Part shown: piece by piece, positions 8,684 through 17,455 of the stretch | How the letters are laid out: every line of letters starts with the position of its first letter | How positions within the stretch are numbered: the stretch's first letter is position 1 | Assembly: GCF_900113955.1 (NCBI RefSeq) | Contig: NZ_FORH01000001.1 | Coordinates: 1,046,395-1,110,394, forward strand | From: Celeribacter neptunius | GTDB lineage: Bacteria; Pseudomonadota; Alphaproteobacteria; Rhodobacterales; Rhodobacteraceae | Length of the DNA stretch: 64,000 bases | Direction: 5' to 3' | Notes under the pieces: generated by a model | What the model was told of the DNA's origin: nothing | The model's input: only the letters and a program-made list of their open reading frames with translations | The model's database searches: none | Translations under genes and position numbers: made by a program

Positions 8684-9526
8684 ATGAAATTCACCTCCAC
8701 CGAGAGCTATGTCGCCCCTGCGGATCTCTCCGTCGCGGTCAATGCCGCGATCGCTCTGGAACGGCCCCTGCTTGTGAAGGGCGAGCCCGGCACCGGCAAG
8801 ACCGAACTGGCCCGACAAGTGGCCGCCTCGCTCGGGCTCACGATGATCGAGTGGAATATCAAATCCACCACCCGCGCCCAGCAAGGGCTCTATGAATACG
8901 ATGCGGTCTCGCGGCTCCGGGACAGCCAGCTGGGCGATCCCCGGGTCGAGGACGTCGGCCATTATATCAAAAAAGGCAAACTTTGGCAGGCGTTCGAAGC
9001 GCCCGAAAAAGTCGTGCTTCTGATCGATGAGATCGACAAGGCCGATATCGAGTTTCCGAATGATCTGTTGCAGGAGCTCGACAAGATGGCCTTCCATGTC
9101 TACGAGACCGGTGAAACCGTCGCCGCGTACCAGCGCCCGGTGGTGATCATCACCTCGAACAACGAAAAGGAATTGCCCGACGCCTTCCTGCGTCGCTGCT
9201 TCTTCCATTACATCCGTTTCCCGGACATGGAGACGATGAAACAGATCGTCGAGGTGCATTTCCCGGGGCTGAAAGCCGAGCTCCTGAGCGCCGCGCTGAC
9301 GCAGTTCTACGAGATCCGCGACACCCAGGGGCTGAAAAAGAAACCCTCGACCTCGGAAGTGCTCGACTGGCTGAAACTCCTCCTGGCCGAAGATCTGTCG
9401 CCCGAGGACCTCAAGCGTGACGGGATCAATGCCCTGCCGAAACTCCACGGCGCACTTTTGAAGAACGAACAGGACGTGGCCCTGTTCGAACGCTTGGCAT
9501 TTCTGGCCCGCGGACAGCGCCGGTAG
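8684..9526 (+). CDS. MoxR-type AAA ATPase
   Basis: AAA+ ATPase of the MoxR group, 280 residues, cytoplasmic. Walker A is GEPGTGKT at residues 33-40, Walker B is VVLLIDEIDKAD, sensor 1 is ITSNNEKEL and the arginine finger is LRRCFFHY. MoxR ATPases usually act as chaperones with a VWA-domain partner encoded next door, often a CoxE-like protein in Rhodobacterales. Here the next gene is on the opposite strand and is unrelated, so the partner must lie elsewhere. It diverges from dksA across a 190-base gap. Confidence 0.93.
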   Translation: MKFTSTESYVAPADLSVAVNAAIALERPLLVKGEPGTGKTELARQVAASLGLTMIEWNIKSTTRAQQGLYEYDAVSRLRDSQLGDPRVEDVGHYIKKGKLWQAFEAPEKVVLLIDEIDKADIEFPNDLLQELDKMAFHVYETGETVAAYQRPVVIITSNNEKELPDAFLRRCFFHYIRFPDMETMKQIVEVHFPGLKAELLSAALTQFYEIRDTQGLKKKPSTSEVLDWLKLLLAEDLSPEDLKRDGINALPKLHGALLKNEQDVALFERLAFLARGQRR

Positions 9527-9547
9527 CGGCGCGGCCCCGCCGGCGGC

Positions 9548-9868
9548 TTACTCGGCCTTGGTCTCGGCAGCTTTCGTGGCGGCTTTGGTGGCGCGCGGCT
9601 TTTTCGCAGCGGGCTTTTTCGCCGCCGGCTTCTTGGCTGCGGTGGTTTTCGGCGCGGCCGCCTTGGTCGCCGCCGGTTTTGCCGCAGTTTTCGCCGGAGC
9701 TTTGGTGGCAGCCTTCTTGCGCGGGGCGCGCTTCGGTTTCGGCGGGCTCAGGGCCTCCACCGCCATATGCCAATGCGCCTCGTCACGGCCTTCCGGCTGG
9801 CCCTCTTCAAGCCAGAGGTAATAGGCCGCTTCCTGGATCTTGGTGTCTTCAACTGTCGTCTGGGTCAT
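9548..9868 (-). CDS. DUF2934 protein with histone H1-like Lys/Ala tail
   Basis: 106 residues from MTQTTVEDTKIQ. Residues 10-40 (IQEAAYYLWLEEGQPEGRDEAHW) are a DUF2934 segment, a short helical module typical of alphaproteobacteria. The rest is a low-complexity tail of AAKKPA and ATKA repeats, like histone H1 and bacterial H1-like DNA-binding proteins. Tail binding to nucleic acid is inferred from charge; the role is unknown. It converges with the MoxR gene with 21 bases between stops. An upstream extension to 9946 is open but lacks family support. Confidence 0.85.
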   Translation of the reverse strand: MTQTTVEDTKIQEAAYYLWLEEGQPEGRDEAHWHMAVEALSPPKPKRAPRKKAATKAPAKTAAKPAATKAAAPKTTAAKKPAAKKPAAKKPRATKAATKAAETKAE

Positions 9869-10160
9869 TCTCAACTCGCTGTCAGTCTCAAATTTCTGAA
9901 CGGGATGATCGTTACTGCGGGTACTATTCCCTCTCAAATCTAACATTCGGGTGAATTCAAGCGCGAAGAAATCCGCAGTGTCCCACGGTTCGGCAGGCGT
10001 TCGCGCCGATCAGTCCGATTTTTCGCGTATTTTTTGAGCGCATCTGCGGAAAATTCGGCGAGAAAATTCAGGCACGGGCTTGCACATCCTGTCTCGGCTG
10101 CGCCAGAAGGTTAACGAAACCCCGTTCAATCCCCATTAAATCCCGGTCACAGGCTCTCTC

Positions 10161-10628
10161 ATGTCCAGCGCGCACTCCACCTCTCCTGCCCTCACCATCC
10201 GCCCCCTCAGAGCCGAAGACCGCCCCGAATGGCAGGCGCTCTGGCAGGCCTATCTCACCTTCTACGAGAGCAGCCTGCCACCGGAGATCTATGAGGCGAC
10301 ATTTGCCCGCAATGTCGATCCCGAGGCCAAGGAACGCGGGGCATTCGTCGCCGAGCGCGACGGCGCGCTGATCGGTCTCGTGCATTACATTTTCCACGCC
10401 CATAACTGGCATATCGAAGATGTCTGTTATTTGCAGGATCTCTACGTCTCCGAAGCGGCGCGGGGCACCGGCGCCGGGCGCGCGCTGATCGAAGCGGTGT
10501 ACCGGCGCGCCGATGAGAATGGCACGCCGACGGTCTACTGGACGACCCAGGAGTTCAATGAAACCGCGCGCAAGCTCTACGATCGGATCGGCAAGCTGAC
10601 GCCCTTCATCAAATATCAGCGTCCCTGA
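10161..10628 (+). CDS. GNAT family N-acetyltransferase
   Basis: 155-residue acetyl-CoA-dependent acetyltransferase. The acetyl-CoA-binding motif A is RGTGAGRALIEAV (around residues 100-112), preceded by the beta-4 strand VCYLQDLYVSEAA. The C-terminal YWTTQEFNETARKLYDRIG is motif B. This layout is like GNATs acting on small amines or amino groups, but the substrate cannot be told. It is monocistronic, convergent with the thiolase. The 292 bases upstream (9869-10160) hold no recognisable gene. Confidence 0.9.
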   Translation: MSSAHSTSPALTIRPLRAEDRPEWQALWQAYLTFYESSLPPEIYEATFARNVDPEAKERGAFVAERDGALIGLVHYIFHAHNWHIEDVCYLQDLYVSEAARGTGAGRALIEAVYRRADENGTPTVYWTTQEFNETARKLYDRIGKLTPFIKYQRP

Positions 10629-10667
10629 CCGGACCGCGCTGCCCCGCGCCGAGCGCAACAGCGCAGA

Positions 10668-11864
10668 TCAGCCGACAAGTTCCACCGCCACGGCCGTCGC
10701 CTCGCCACCGCCGATACAGAGGCTGGCAATGCCGCGCCTGCCACCGCGGGCGCGCAGCGCGTGGATCAGGGTGACGAGGATGCGCGCGCCGGTGGCGCCG
10801 ATCGGATGGCCGAGCGCACAGGCGCCCCCGTTGACATTGAGCCGGTCGCGCGCAATGCCCAGTTCCTTCGCCGCCGCCATGGCGACCACGGCAAAGGCCT
10901 CGTTGATCTCGAACAGATCGACATCTCCGACCGTCCAGCCCACTTGGCTGAGCAGTTTCTCAATCGCCGGGATCGGCGCGGTGGTGAACCATTCGGGCTC
11001 TTGCGCATGCGTCCTGTGGCCGAGAATGCGGGCCAGGACCGGCAGTCCCTCTGCCTCGGCTGTCGATTTTGCACAGAGCACCAGTGCCGCCGCGCCATCG
11101 GCATTGGCCGAAGAACTCGCGGCGGTGATCGTCCCGCCTTCGCCAAAGGCGCTGCGCAGGGTCGGGATCTTTTCCGGCGCGATCTGCGGCGGGCGCTCGT
11201 CATGGCTGACCACGACCTCGCCCTTGCGGGTCTTTACGCTCACCGGCGCGCATTCCGCCTCGAACGCCCCGCCGCCCACCGCCGCCTGGGCGCGCTCGAG
11301 CGTCTCGATGGCATAGGCATCCTGTTCCGCCCGGCTGAAGCCGTAGCGCGCCGCCGTGGCCTCGCCGAACTCGCCCATGGGCCTGCCGCGCTGATAGGCA
11401 TCCTCGAGCCCGTCCATCATCATGTGATCGATCACTTCGGAACTGCCGGCCTTGCGCCCCTTGCGCATCTCCTTGAGCAGGAACGGCGCGCCGGACATCA
11501 CCTCCATGCCGCCGGCCACGACGATCTTCGCGCTGCCGGCCCGGATCAGATCATGGCCCAGCATCACCGCTTTCATGCCGGACCCGCAGACCTTGTTGAT
11601 CGTGGTGGCGCCGGTGGCATCGATGAGCCCTGCCCCACGCGCCGCCTGACGTGCCGGCGCCTGACCGAGCCCGGCCGGCAGGACGCAGCCCATCAACACC
11701 TCAGAGACCTGATCCATGCTCAGCCCGGCGTCGCCAAGTGCTGCGCGGATCGCCACCGCGCCCAGCTCGGGCGTCGGCATATCGGCCAGAGCCCCCATGA
11801 AGGCGCCGAGCGGGGTGCGGCGGGCGGCGGCAATGACGATCGGGTCGAACGGGCTGTCGGTCAT
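10668..11864 (-). CDS. acetyl-CoA C-acetyltransferase (thiolase)
   Basis: Thiolase of 398 residues that condenses or cleaves acyl-CoAs (acetoacetyl-CoA or beta-oxidation type). The acyl-accepting Cys93 sits in INKVCGSGMKAV, the histidine motif in GGACALGHPIGATG and the second active Cys in SLCIGGGEA. The length suits the degradative/biosynthetic acetyltransferase group. It is transcribed away from a TetR gene, and the shared promoter carries paired TAGATT sites, so control by that TetR is likely. No other fatty-acid gene is adjacent, so the physiological direction is open. Confidence 0.95.
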   Translation of the reverse strand: MTDSPFDPIVIAAARRTPLGAFMGALADMPTPELGAVAIRAALGDAGLSMDQVSEVLMGCVLPAGLGQAPARQAARGAGLIDATGATTINKVCGSGMKAVMLGHDLIRAGSAKIVVAGGMEVMSGAPFLLKEMRKGRKAGSSEVIDHMMMDGLEDAYQRGRPMGEFGEATAARYGFSRAEQDAYAIETLERAQAAVGGGAFEAECAPVSVKTRKGEVVVSHDERPPQIAPEKIPTLRSAFGEGGTITAASSSANADGAAALVLCAKSTAEAEGLPVLARILGHRTHAQEPEWFTTAPIPAIEKLLSQVGWTVGDVDLFEINEAFAVVAMAAAKELGIARDRLNVNGGACALGHPIGATGARILVTLIHALRARGGRRGIASLCIGGGEATAVAVELVG

Positions 11865-11890
11865 GATGAAGATCCTCCTGAATTTTCATT

Positions 11891-11943
11891 TAGATTATGA
11901 TCGTCATCATTGTTGTCAACATTTAGATTGTGATGATAATCTA
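11891..11943. promoter_or_regulatory. probable TetR operators between thiolase and tetR
   Basis: TAGATT-gtgatgat-AATCTA at 11924-11943 is a perfect inverted repeat. 33 bases earlier (11891-11910) a second TAGATT is followed by ATGATCGTCAT, a related half site. The pair lies in an AT-rich 116-base gap between divergent starts, the usual place for a TetR autorepressor. Confidence 0.65.
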
Positions 11944-11980
11944 ACGAAAGCCATCACGACATCAGAAGCGGGATCAGATC

Positions 11981-12535
11981 ATGCGCATGAGCCGGGCCGA
12001 GGCCGCCGAAAACCGGAAGAAGGTCGTCCAGACCGCCAGCGAGCTGTTTCGCGAGCAAGGCTATGACGGCATTGGCATCGCCGGGCTGATGGCCGCCGCC
12101 GGGCTGACCCATGGCGGGTTTTACAAGAAATTCGCCAGCAAGGAGGCGCTGATCACCGAGGCGACCGCCGCCGGGCTGGCGGAAAATGCCGTGGCCTGGC
12201 AGACGGTCCTGGATCGCGCGGGAGACGAACCGCTCGCGGATTTTTCCCGTTGGTATCTGTCAGAAGATCACATCACCCACCGGGACAAGGGCTGTACCTA
12301 TGCGACGCTGGCCTGCGAGGCGCCACGGCACGGGCCGGACTTGCGCCAGGCTTTCGAGGACGGGCTGAAAACGAGTGTCGATCAGCTCTCCGGTGCCAGC
12401 GGGATGTCGCAGGCGGAGGCGATCCGCGAGATGTCCCGCTTGATCGGCGCCCTGATCCTCGCCCGCGCGGTCGAGGACCCGGCGCTTGCGGAACAGATCG
12501 TCTCCGCCAATCTGGAGAGGAAGACCCAGCGGTAA
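11981..12535 (+). CDS. TetR family transcriptional regulator
   Basis: 184-residue one-component repressor. The N-terminal helix-turn-helix spans about residues 9-55 (AENRKKVVQTASELFREQG, then MAAAGLTHGGFYKKFASKEAL). The C-terminal ligand domain with CTYATLACEAPRHGPDLR and REMSRLIGALILARAV resembles the LmrA/YxaF-type C-terminal family. It is divergent from the thiolase over a gap with matching operators, so it probably represses itself and the thiolase in response to an acyl-CoA or xenobiotic; the ligand is a guess. Repeat copy C begins 9 bases after its stop. Confidence 0.92.
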   Translation: MRMSRAEAAENRKKVVQTASELFREQGYDGIGIAGLMAAAGLTHGGFYKKFASKEALITEATAAGLAENAVAWQTVLDRAGDEPLADFSRWYLSEDHITHRDKGCTYATLACEAPRHGPDLRQAFEDGLKTSVDQLSGASGMSQAEAIREMSRLIGALILARAVEDPALAEQIVSANLERKTQR

Positions 12536-12543
12536 GGCTCGAA

Positions 12544-12769
12544 GAGGCCATTGGGGACATTCGCCATCCAGCTCAAGCCGTGACAAGCCTGCCCGTGGGG
12601 TGGCGCTCTGAGAATTGTACGATGCGGTTTATGGTGCAAAAGACATCCACGATCTGAGGTCTTTGCGCGGATGACAATGCGCCTCCCCGCCGGGACGGGC
12701 AGGCGCAGGCGCGGCGGCCTTCGGCCTTGTTCCGCGCCGAAAGCGAATGTCCCGTCCGTCCCGCAAAGC
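12544..12769 (+). repeat. dispersed hairpin repeat, copy C
   Basis: The order is GAGGCCATTGGGGACATTCG, a CCTGCCCGTGGGG block, GGTTTATGGTGC, hairpin 1 (12678-12705; stems GCGCCT/AGGCGC and CCCG/CGGG around CCGGGA), hairpin 2 (12708-12738; GGCGCGG/CCGCGCC with inner GGCC-TTC-GGCC), then TCCCGCAAAGC (12759-12769). It fills nearly all of the gap between tetR and the next gene. Confidence 0.85.
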
Positions 12770-12803
12770 GGCGCTCCAGCCGGCGCGACAAACCGTGCCC
12801 GGC

Positions 12804-13256
12804 TCAGGCCGTGCCGTAAAGCTCCTGCGCCCGGCGCTCGAACGCCCGGACGATCCGGTGCATGGCATCGTTGAACACCACACCGATCACCCCCTGCAGA
12901 ATGGCATTCTTGAACTCGAAATCGACGAAGAACTCGACATCGCAGCCGCCGTCCTCGGCCGGGTGAAAGATCCACCAGCTTTTCATGTAGCGAAACGGCC
13001 CGTCGAGATATTCGGTGTCGATCCGGCGCTCAGCGGGAAACAGCTTCACGCGTGAGCCGAATTTTTCCCGGAACACTTTGAAAGAGATGACAAGATCGGC
13101 GAGCATCAGCTCGTGATCGCCCATATCACTACGGCTTCTGATCCGTGCCGCGGCGTTCCACGGCAGGAATTTCGGATAGCTCTCGACATCCGCGACGAGC
13201 GCGTACATCTGATCGGCACTATAGGGGAGATGTTTTGTTTCCTGATGCGTCGGCAT
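12804..13256 (-). CDS. RatA/Coq10-type START-fold protein
   Basis: 150 residues of the polyketide cyclase/START superfamily, in the branch of Coq10 (ubiquinone-binding) and RatA. Motifs are PYSADQMYALVADVESYPKFLPW at the N-terminus and FEFKNAILQGVIGVVFNDAM near the end, with DGPFRYMKSWW between. In bacteria this family is thought to bind quinones; the ribosome-association toxin claim rests on E. coli RatA. The ATG at 13256 was preferred over a GTG two codons earlier. It diverges from hpt over 76 bases. Confidence 0.9.
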   Translation of the reverse strand: MPTHQETKHLPYSADQMYALVADVESYPKFLPWNAAARIRSRSDMGDHELMLADLVISFKVFREKFGSRVKLFPAERRIDTEYLDGPFRYMKSWWIFHPAEDGGCDVEFFVDFEFKNAILQGVIGVVFNDAMHRIVRAFERRAQELYGTA

Positions 13257-13332
13257 GGTCACTGGTTTTCTTTGCTCAGACTGATATGTCTATGGCCGGG
13301 GCGGAAAATGCAAGGGGACAAAAGGAACCACC

Positions 13333-13893
13333 ATGCCAGAGCGGCCATATCACATCGAGGTCATGATTTCAGCCAAGGCGATCGCCGCCCGGATCGAGGC
13401 GCTCTCCAAAGAGATTCGCCGGGCCTATAAGGACACCGACAAGTTGGTGGTGGTCGGGTTGTTGCGCGGCTCTTTCGTTTTCATCGCCGATCTGGTGCGC
13501 GAGCTCGAGATGAATGTCGAGGTCGATTTTCTCGAAGCCTCTTCCTATGGCAATGCCACCGAAAGCTCGCGCGAGGTGAAGATCCTCAAGGATCTGCGCG
13601 GCCCGATCGAAGGCCGCGACGTGCTGGTGGTCGAGGATATCGTCGACACCGGCCATACGCTCTCGGCGGTGCTCAAACTTTTGAAATCGCGCAATCCGCG
13701 CAAGCTCGAGACCATCGCGCTTCTCGACAAGCCGGCGCGGCGCGAGGTCGATCTCAAGGCGACCTGGACCGGGTTCGAGATCCCCGACGCGTTTGTCGTC
13801 GGCTATGGCATCGATTTCGCCCAGGCCAATCGCAACCTGCCCTACATCGGCTCCGTCGTGTTCGAAGATGAGGCGAAAGGGTCCGAGGCGTGA
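13333..13893 (+). CDS. hpt: hypoxanthine phosphoribosyltransferase
   Basis: Salvages hypoxanthine (and guanine) to IMP/GMP with PRPP in the cytoplasm. 186 residues. The PRPP loop is [10 protein letters not shown] at residues 101-110, and the flexible-loop region [10 protein letters not shown] and the early [10 protein letters not shown] segment are also typical. An AAGGA site lies 9 bases before the ATG. Its stop overlaps the GTG start of a small membrane gene by four bases, giving a two-gene operon. It belongs with guaA and guaB elsewhere in the window. Confidence 0.95.
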   Translation: MPERPYHIEVMISAKAIAARIEALSKEIRRAYKDTDKLVVVGLLRGSFVFIADLVRELEMNVEVDFLEASSYGNATESSREVKILKDLRGPIEGRDVLVVEDIVDTGHTLSAVLKLLKSRNPRKLETIALLDKPARREVDLKATWTGFEIPDAFVVGYGIDFAQANRNLPYIGSVVFEDEAKGSEA

Positions 13894-14033
13894 ACGAGCT
13901 GCGCTGGATGCTGCGCGCCAAACGCTGGGCGCAAAATCCGCCCTCGGCCAAACGGGTCAAATTCGTCTTTGCCGTCATCGCCATCTGCATCGGCCTCTAT
14001 GCCGTGGAAAAGACCGTCGGCCTGCCGGATTAG
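13890..14033 (+). CDS. small membrane protein, 47 aa, coupled to hpt
   Basis: The GTG start overlaps the hpt stop (GTGA), giving [20 protein letters not shown], one hydrophobic helix ([17 protein letters not shown]) and a short tail ending GLPD. It has one predicted membrane span and a basic, tryptophan-containing cytoplasmic N-terminus. To my knowledge a similar small gene often follows hpt in Rhodobacterales. The function is unknown. Codon use and the tight overlap support it as real despite its size. Confidence 0.75.
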   Translation: MNELRWMLRAKRWAQNPPSAKRVKFVFAVIAICIGLYAVEKTVGLPD

Positions 14034-14125
14034 ATGGAGGTCAACGGCTCGACAAAGGTAAAGGCGCGCCACATCTCCCCCTGATATGACGCGCCACCCT
14101 CCCCTTGCTGGTCCCCTTCCGCCCC

Positions 14126-15004
14126 TCAGGCGGCCACGCCCAGCAAATGCGGTTCCTGTGCCGCCAGCGCCGCGGCGATGCGTTTGCGTGCCTGTCTCAG
14201 CCGCGGGGCATCCGCCAGATCGGCATGCGATGCGACGAAAATCGGCATCGACGGCAATTCGATCAGCGGCTCGAGCTTCACCAGATCGGGCGAGCTGTTG
14301 CCCAGGAAGGTCGGCAGGAGCACCCGGCCCATGCCCTCCTCGGCCAGCGCCTTGAGCGACATGAAACTGTCGGAGGCGGCGGTGAATCGAACTTTGCGCC
14401 GCTCCAATTCCTCGCGCAGCTTATGCGCCGCATGCGAGCGCCCGATGGCACCGGTGAGACCGAGCCAGCGGTCTTCCGGAATTTCATGGGAACGGGCGTA
14501 GAAGCCAAAGCGCATCTGTGCCGCCACCTCGCCCACCAGATCGTCGGGCAGCTTGTAGGTCGGGCGCACGGTGACATCGGCCTGCAACCGCGCCAGATCG
14601 ACATGGAGATTGGAGGAGATCAGCTCAAACGAGAGATCGCGTTCGCGGGCCGAAAGATGCGCCAGGATCTTTGGCAGCATATAGGCACAAAGCGTATCGG
14701 TGGAGGTGACGCGGATCACGCCCGCGAGCGCGGTATCGCCGACCTGTGCCAGACGCTCCACCGCCCCCACCGCGGCCTCGACCTCGCGCGCCGCCTCGAT
14801 CAGTCGCAGCTTTTCGGGCGCAATCTCATAGCCGCGCACCGATTTCTCGAACAGCTCGACGCCGAGCCGCGCCTCGATCGCCGCCACGCGCCTGAGCACC
14901 GTGGCATGGTTCACTCCCAGCTCGCGTGCCGCCCCGGACACCGAACCGGAGCGCGCCACAGCCAGGACGAAGCGATAATCGTCCCAATTTGGCCTGTGCA
15001 ACAT
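14126..15004 (-). CDS. LysR family transcriptional regulator
   Basis: 292 residues. The N-terminal winged helix is WDDYRFVLAVARSGSVSGAARELGVNHATVLRRVAAIEARLG, and the substrate-binding domain begins near ALAGVIRVTSTDTLCAYMLP. The start MLHRPNWDDY is chosen for the GAGGGAGG site just upstream; the open frame continues to 15076 without support. The HTH has the NHATVLRRV variant seen in the branch annotated as AaeR/DsdC-like solo regulators. No divergent target is adjacent, so the regulon is unknown. Confidence 0.92.
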   Translation of the reverse strand: MLHRPNWDDYRFVLAVARSGSVSGAARELGVNHATVLRRVAAIEARLGVELFEKSVRGYEIAPEKLRLIEAAREVEAAVGAVERLAQVGDTALAGVIRVTSTDTLCAYMLPKILAHLSARERDLSFELISSNLHVDLARLQADVTVRPTYKLPDDLVGEVAAQMRFGFYARSHEIPEDRWLGLTGAIGRSHAAHKLREELERRKVRFTAASDSFMSLKALAEEGMGRVLLPTFLGNSSPDLVKLEPLIELPSMPIFVASHADLADAPRLRQARKRIAAALAAQEPHLLGVAA

Positions 15005-15169
15005 TTCGAGACCTCCCTCTCGTCGATGTGCTGATCTTAGCACAGGGGTTTGCCGCTTCGCTTTGAGGGAGATCACGCACGAGACAGAGCCCTGAAATGA
15101 TCGAAACCCTGTTCTCGGCCCGTGGCTGACTCGTGGCTAGCCCGTAGATCCCCTATCCCGCGCGCCGCT

Positions 15170-16285
15170 TCAGCGCAGCGGATCGGTCTTGTAGAGCTTC
15201 ACCTTCAACCCGCCGTGGGCAATCGGTGCGCCGGTCGGCAGCCAAGGCAGTTTCGTCGCCTTGGCGAGGCTGTCGTCCGAGGTGATCATGCCAACGCGCC
15301 ATCCGGAAAATTTTTCCGCCATCACCTGTCCGAAAGCGCCATAGAGGGCGAAGAGGTCCTTTTTCTTGCCGATCCGCGCCCCGTAAGGCGGGTTGACGAT
15401 GACCAGACCGGGCGGGCCGTCGGGGCGCTCAATCGCCGAGACCGGCACCGGTTTGAATGTGCAGAGATCCGCCACCCCGGCCCGTTCGGCATTGTCATTC
15501 GCCATCTGGATCACGTTCACATTGCGATCGGAGCCGTAGAAATGCTGATCCGTCTCACGCATCTGCCAGCCGTCCTTGTAGCTGCGCAAAACTTGGGGAT
15601 CGAAACAGGCGAGCTGTTCAAAGGCAAAACGGCGCTCCCGTCCGGGCATCAGCCCACGGGCGATCTCGGCCGCTTCAATGACGAAAGTCCCGGAGCCGCA
15701 CATCGGATCGAGCACCGGCTCATGCCCGTCATAACCACAGGCGCGCAGGAAGGCGGCGGCCATGGTCTCGCGCATCGGCGCCTTGCCGACGCCCGCCTTG
15801 AACCCGCGCTTGTGCAGCGCCTCGCCGGAGGTATCGACGGAGATGCGCACCAGATCGTCCTCGATCCGCACCTTGAGCACCACCTCGGCCTCGGGTGACA
15901 CCGGCGCGCCGAGCTCCTCGGTGATGGCGCGTTCGATCCGCTCCTGCGCCGCCCCGGCATGGTAGATCTTGTTGCGCTTGCCGGTCACCACCTCGACGCG
16001 GAACGCCACATCGGGGCGGAGCACGTCGCCCCATGGGAACTTGCGCGAGCGTTTGTCGAGCTGGGCCAGATGAAAGGCGCGGAATTCGCCGATCCGGGCC
16101 AGGACCCGCGCCGCGGTCCGCAGGCTCAGGTTGGCACGGATCACATCGTCCCAGCTGCCCTCAAAGGTCACACCACCGCCGACGGCCACGGGCGCCGGGA
16201 ACCCGGCCGCGATGGCCTCGTCGAGCAGGACCTCTTCGAGACCCGGCTGGGTCCCGAGGAAAATTTCAAAAGTCTCTGACGCCAC
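15170..16285 (-). CDS. THUMP-domain class I RNA methyltransferase (RlmL/YpsC type)
   Basis: S-adenosylmethionine-dependent guanine-N2 methyltransferase, probably on 23S rRNA. 371 residues: N-terminal THUMP-like region (GLEEVLLDEAIAAGF, HKRGFKAGVGKAPMRETMAA), then a Rossmann methyltransferase with SAM motif LDPMCGSGTFVIEAA and catalytic NPPYG. The start is GTG, directly abutting the lipA stop (TAAGTG), so it is translated from the lipA message. The exact RNA position cannot be read. Confidence 0.92.
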   Translation of the reverse strand: MASETFEIFLGTQPGLEEVLLDEAIAAGFPAPVAVGGGVTFEGSWDDVIRANLSLRTAARVLARIGEFRAFHLAQLDKRSRKFPWGDVLRPDVAFRVEVVTGKRNKIYHAGAAQERIERAITEELGAPVSPEAEVVLKVRIEDDLVRISVDTSGEALHKRGFKAGVGKAPMRETMAAAFLRACGYDGHEPVLDPMCGSGTFVIEAAEIARGLMPGRERRFAFEQLACFDPQVLRSYKDGWQMRETDQHFYGSDRNVNVIQMANDNAERAGVADLCTFKPVPVSAIERPDGPPGLVIVNPPYGARIGKKKDLFALYGAFGQVMAEKFSGWRVGMITSDDSLAKATKLPWLPTGAPIAHGGLKVKLYKTDPLR

Positions 16286-17236
16286 TTACGCCTGCCCGAG
16301 CTTTTTCAGGCGGTTCTCGCGCAGACGGGCGAAATCATCACCGGCATGGTAGGACGAGCGCGTCAGCGGCGTGGCGGAGACCATCAGGAAGCCCTTGTTC
16401 ACCGCAGCTTTCTCATAGCTCTTGAACGCGTCGGGCGTCACGAATTCGGCCACCACGTGGTGTTTCGGCGTCGGCTGCAGATATTGCCCGATGGTCATGA
16501 AATCGATGTCGGCGGCGCGCATGTCATCCATGACCTGCAACACCTCGGGGCGTTTCTCGCCGAGGCCCACCATGATACCGGATTTGGTGAACATGGTCGG
16601 ATCGAGTTCCTTCACCCGCTGCAACAGCCGCAGGGAGTGGAAATAGCGCGCGCCGGGGCGCACCTCGTGATAGAGGCCCGGCACGGTCTCGAGATTGTGG
16701 TTGAACACATCGGGCCGGGCTTCGACCACGGTTTCCAGCGCCGAAGGGGCACATTTCAGGAAGTCGGGCGTCAGGATCTCGATCGTGGTCTCGGGGCTCC
16801 GTTTGCGCACGGCGCGGATGGTCATGGCGAAATGCTCCGCGCCCCCGTCCTCAAGGTCATCGCGATCGACCGAGGTGATCACCACATGTTTCAGCCCAAG
16901 CTTCTGAACCGCATCGGCGACTCGCCCCGGTTCGAACACGTCGAGCTCATCCGGCCGCCCGGTGGCGACGTTGCAGAAGGTACAGCCGCGGGTACAGATC
17001 TCGCCCATGATCATCATCGTGGCGTGGCCCTGCGACCAGCATTCGCCGGCATTCGGACAGCCCGCCTCTTCGCAGACCGTGGTGAGCTTGTGCTCGCGCA
17101 TGATCTTATGCGTGTCCATATAGCCCTTGGATGTCGGCGCCTTGACCCGGATCCAGTCCGGTTTCTTGGGCTGGGCATTGTCGGGGCGATGCGCCTTTTC
17201 AGGGTGACGCTGATCGGGGATCTTGAGATCACGCAT
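16286..17236 (-). CDS. lipA: lipoyl synthase
   Basis: Radical SAM enzyme that inserts two sulphurs into octanoyl-protein to make lipoate for PDH, OGDH and the glycine system. 316 residues from [16 protein letters not shown]. The auxiliary 4Fe-4S cluster Cys are 55, 60 and 66 ([12 protein letters not shown]), and the radical SAM cluster Cys are 81, 85 and 88 (CTRGCTFC). The C-terminal SSY motif is present ([11 protein letters not shown]). A GTG at 17275 would extend it by 13 residues; the ATG has AAAGG and fits homologues. Confidence 0.97.
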   Translation of the reverse strand: MRDLKIPDQRHPEKAHRPDNAQPKKPDWIRVKAPTSKGYMDTHKIMREHKLTTVCEEAGCPNAGECWSQGHATMMIMGEICTRGCTFCNVATGRPDELDVFEPGRVADAVQKLGLKHVVITSVDRDDLEDGGAEHFAMTIRAVRKRSPETTIEILTPDFLKCAPSALETVVEARPDVFNHNLETVPGLYHEVRPGARYFHSLRLLQRVKELDPTMFTKSGIMVGLGEKRPEVLQVMDDMRAADIDFMTIGQYLQPTPKHHVVAEFVTPDAFKSYEKAAVNKGFLMVSATPLTRSSYHAGDDFARLRENRLKKLGQA

Positions 17237-17455
17237 ATCTGGGCCTTTCTCGGGAGCTTTCTCCGTTTGGACCACGATATAGGCAAAGCGTCCGCAAATG
17301 TCTCGCGAAAACCGCGAAATGCCGCCGCGCAGAACATGTGCGGGGCTTCTCGCTGCATGTGCATTGATGCGGGCTTTAGAATCGCTCTAAAAGACCTGCG
17401 ACAGAATGAAGCGCCGCCCTCCCCGCGCCGCTTTGAAACCCAAAGGAGCACTCAT

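Noticed and set aside
12544-12769. Simple transcription terminators instead of a repeat
   Set aside because: The hairpins lack T-runs, occur as a fixed series of blocks over about 190 bases and also lie upstream of genes (oxyR, tgt), so termination does not explain them.
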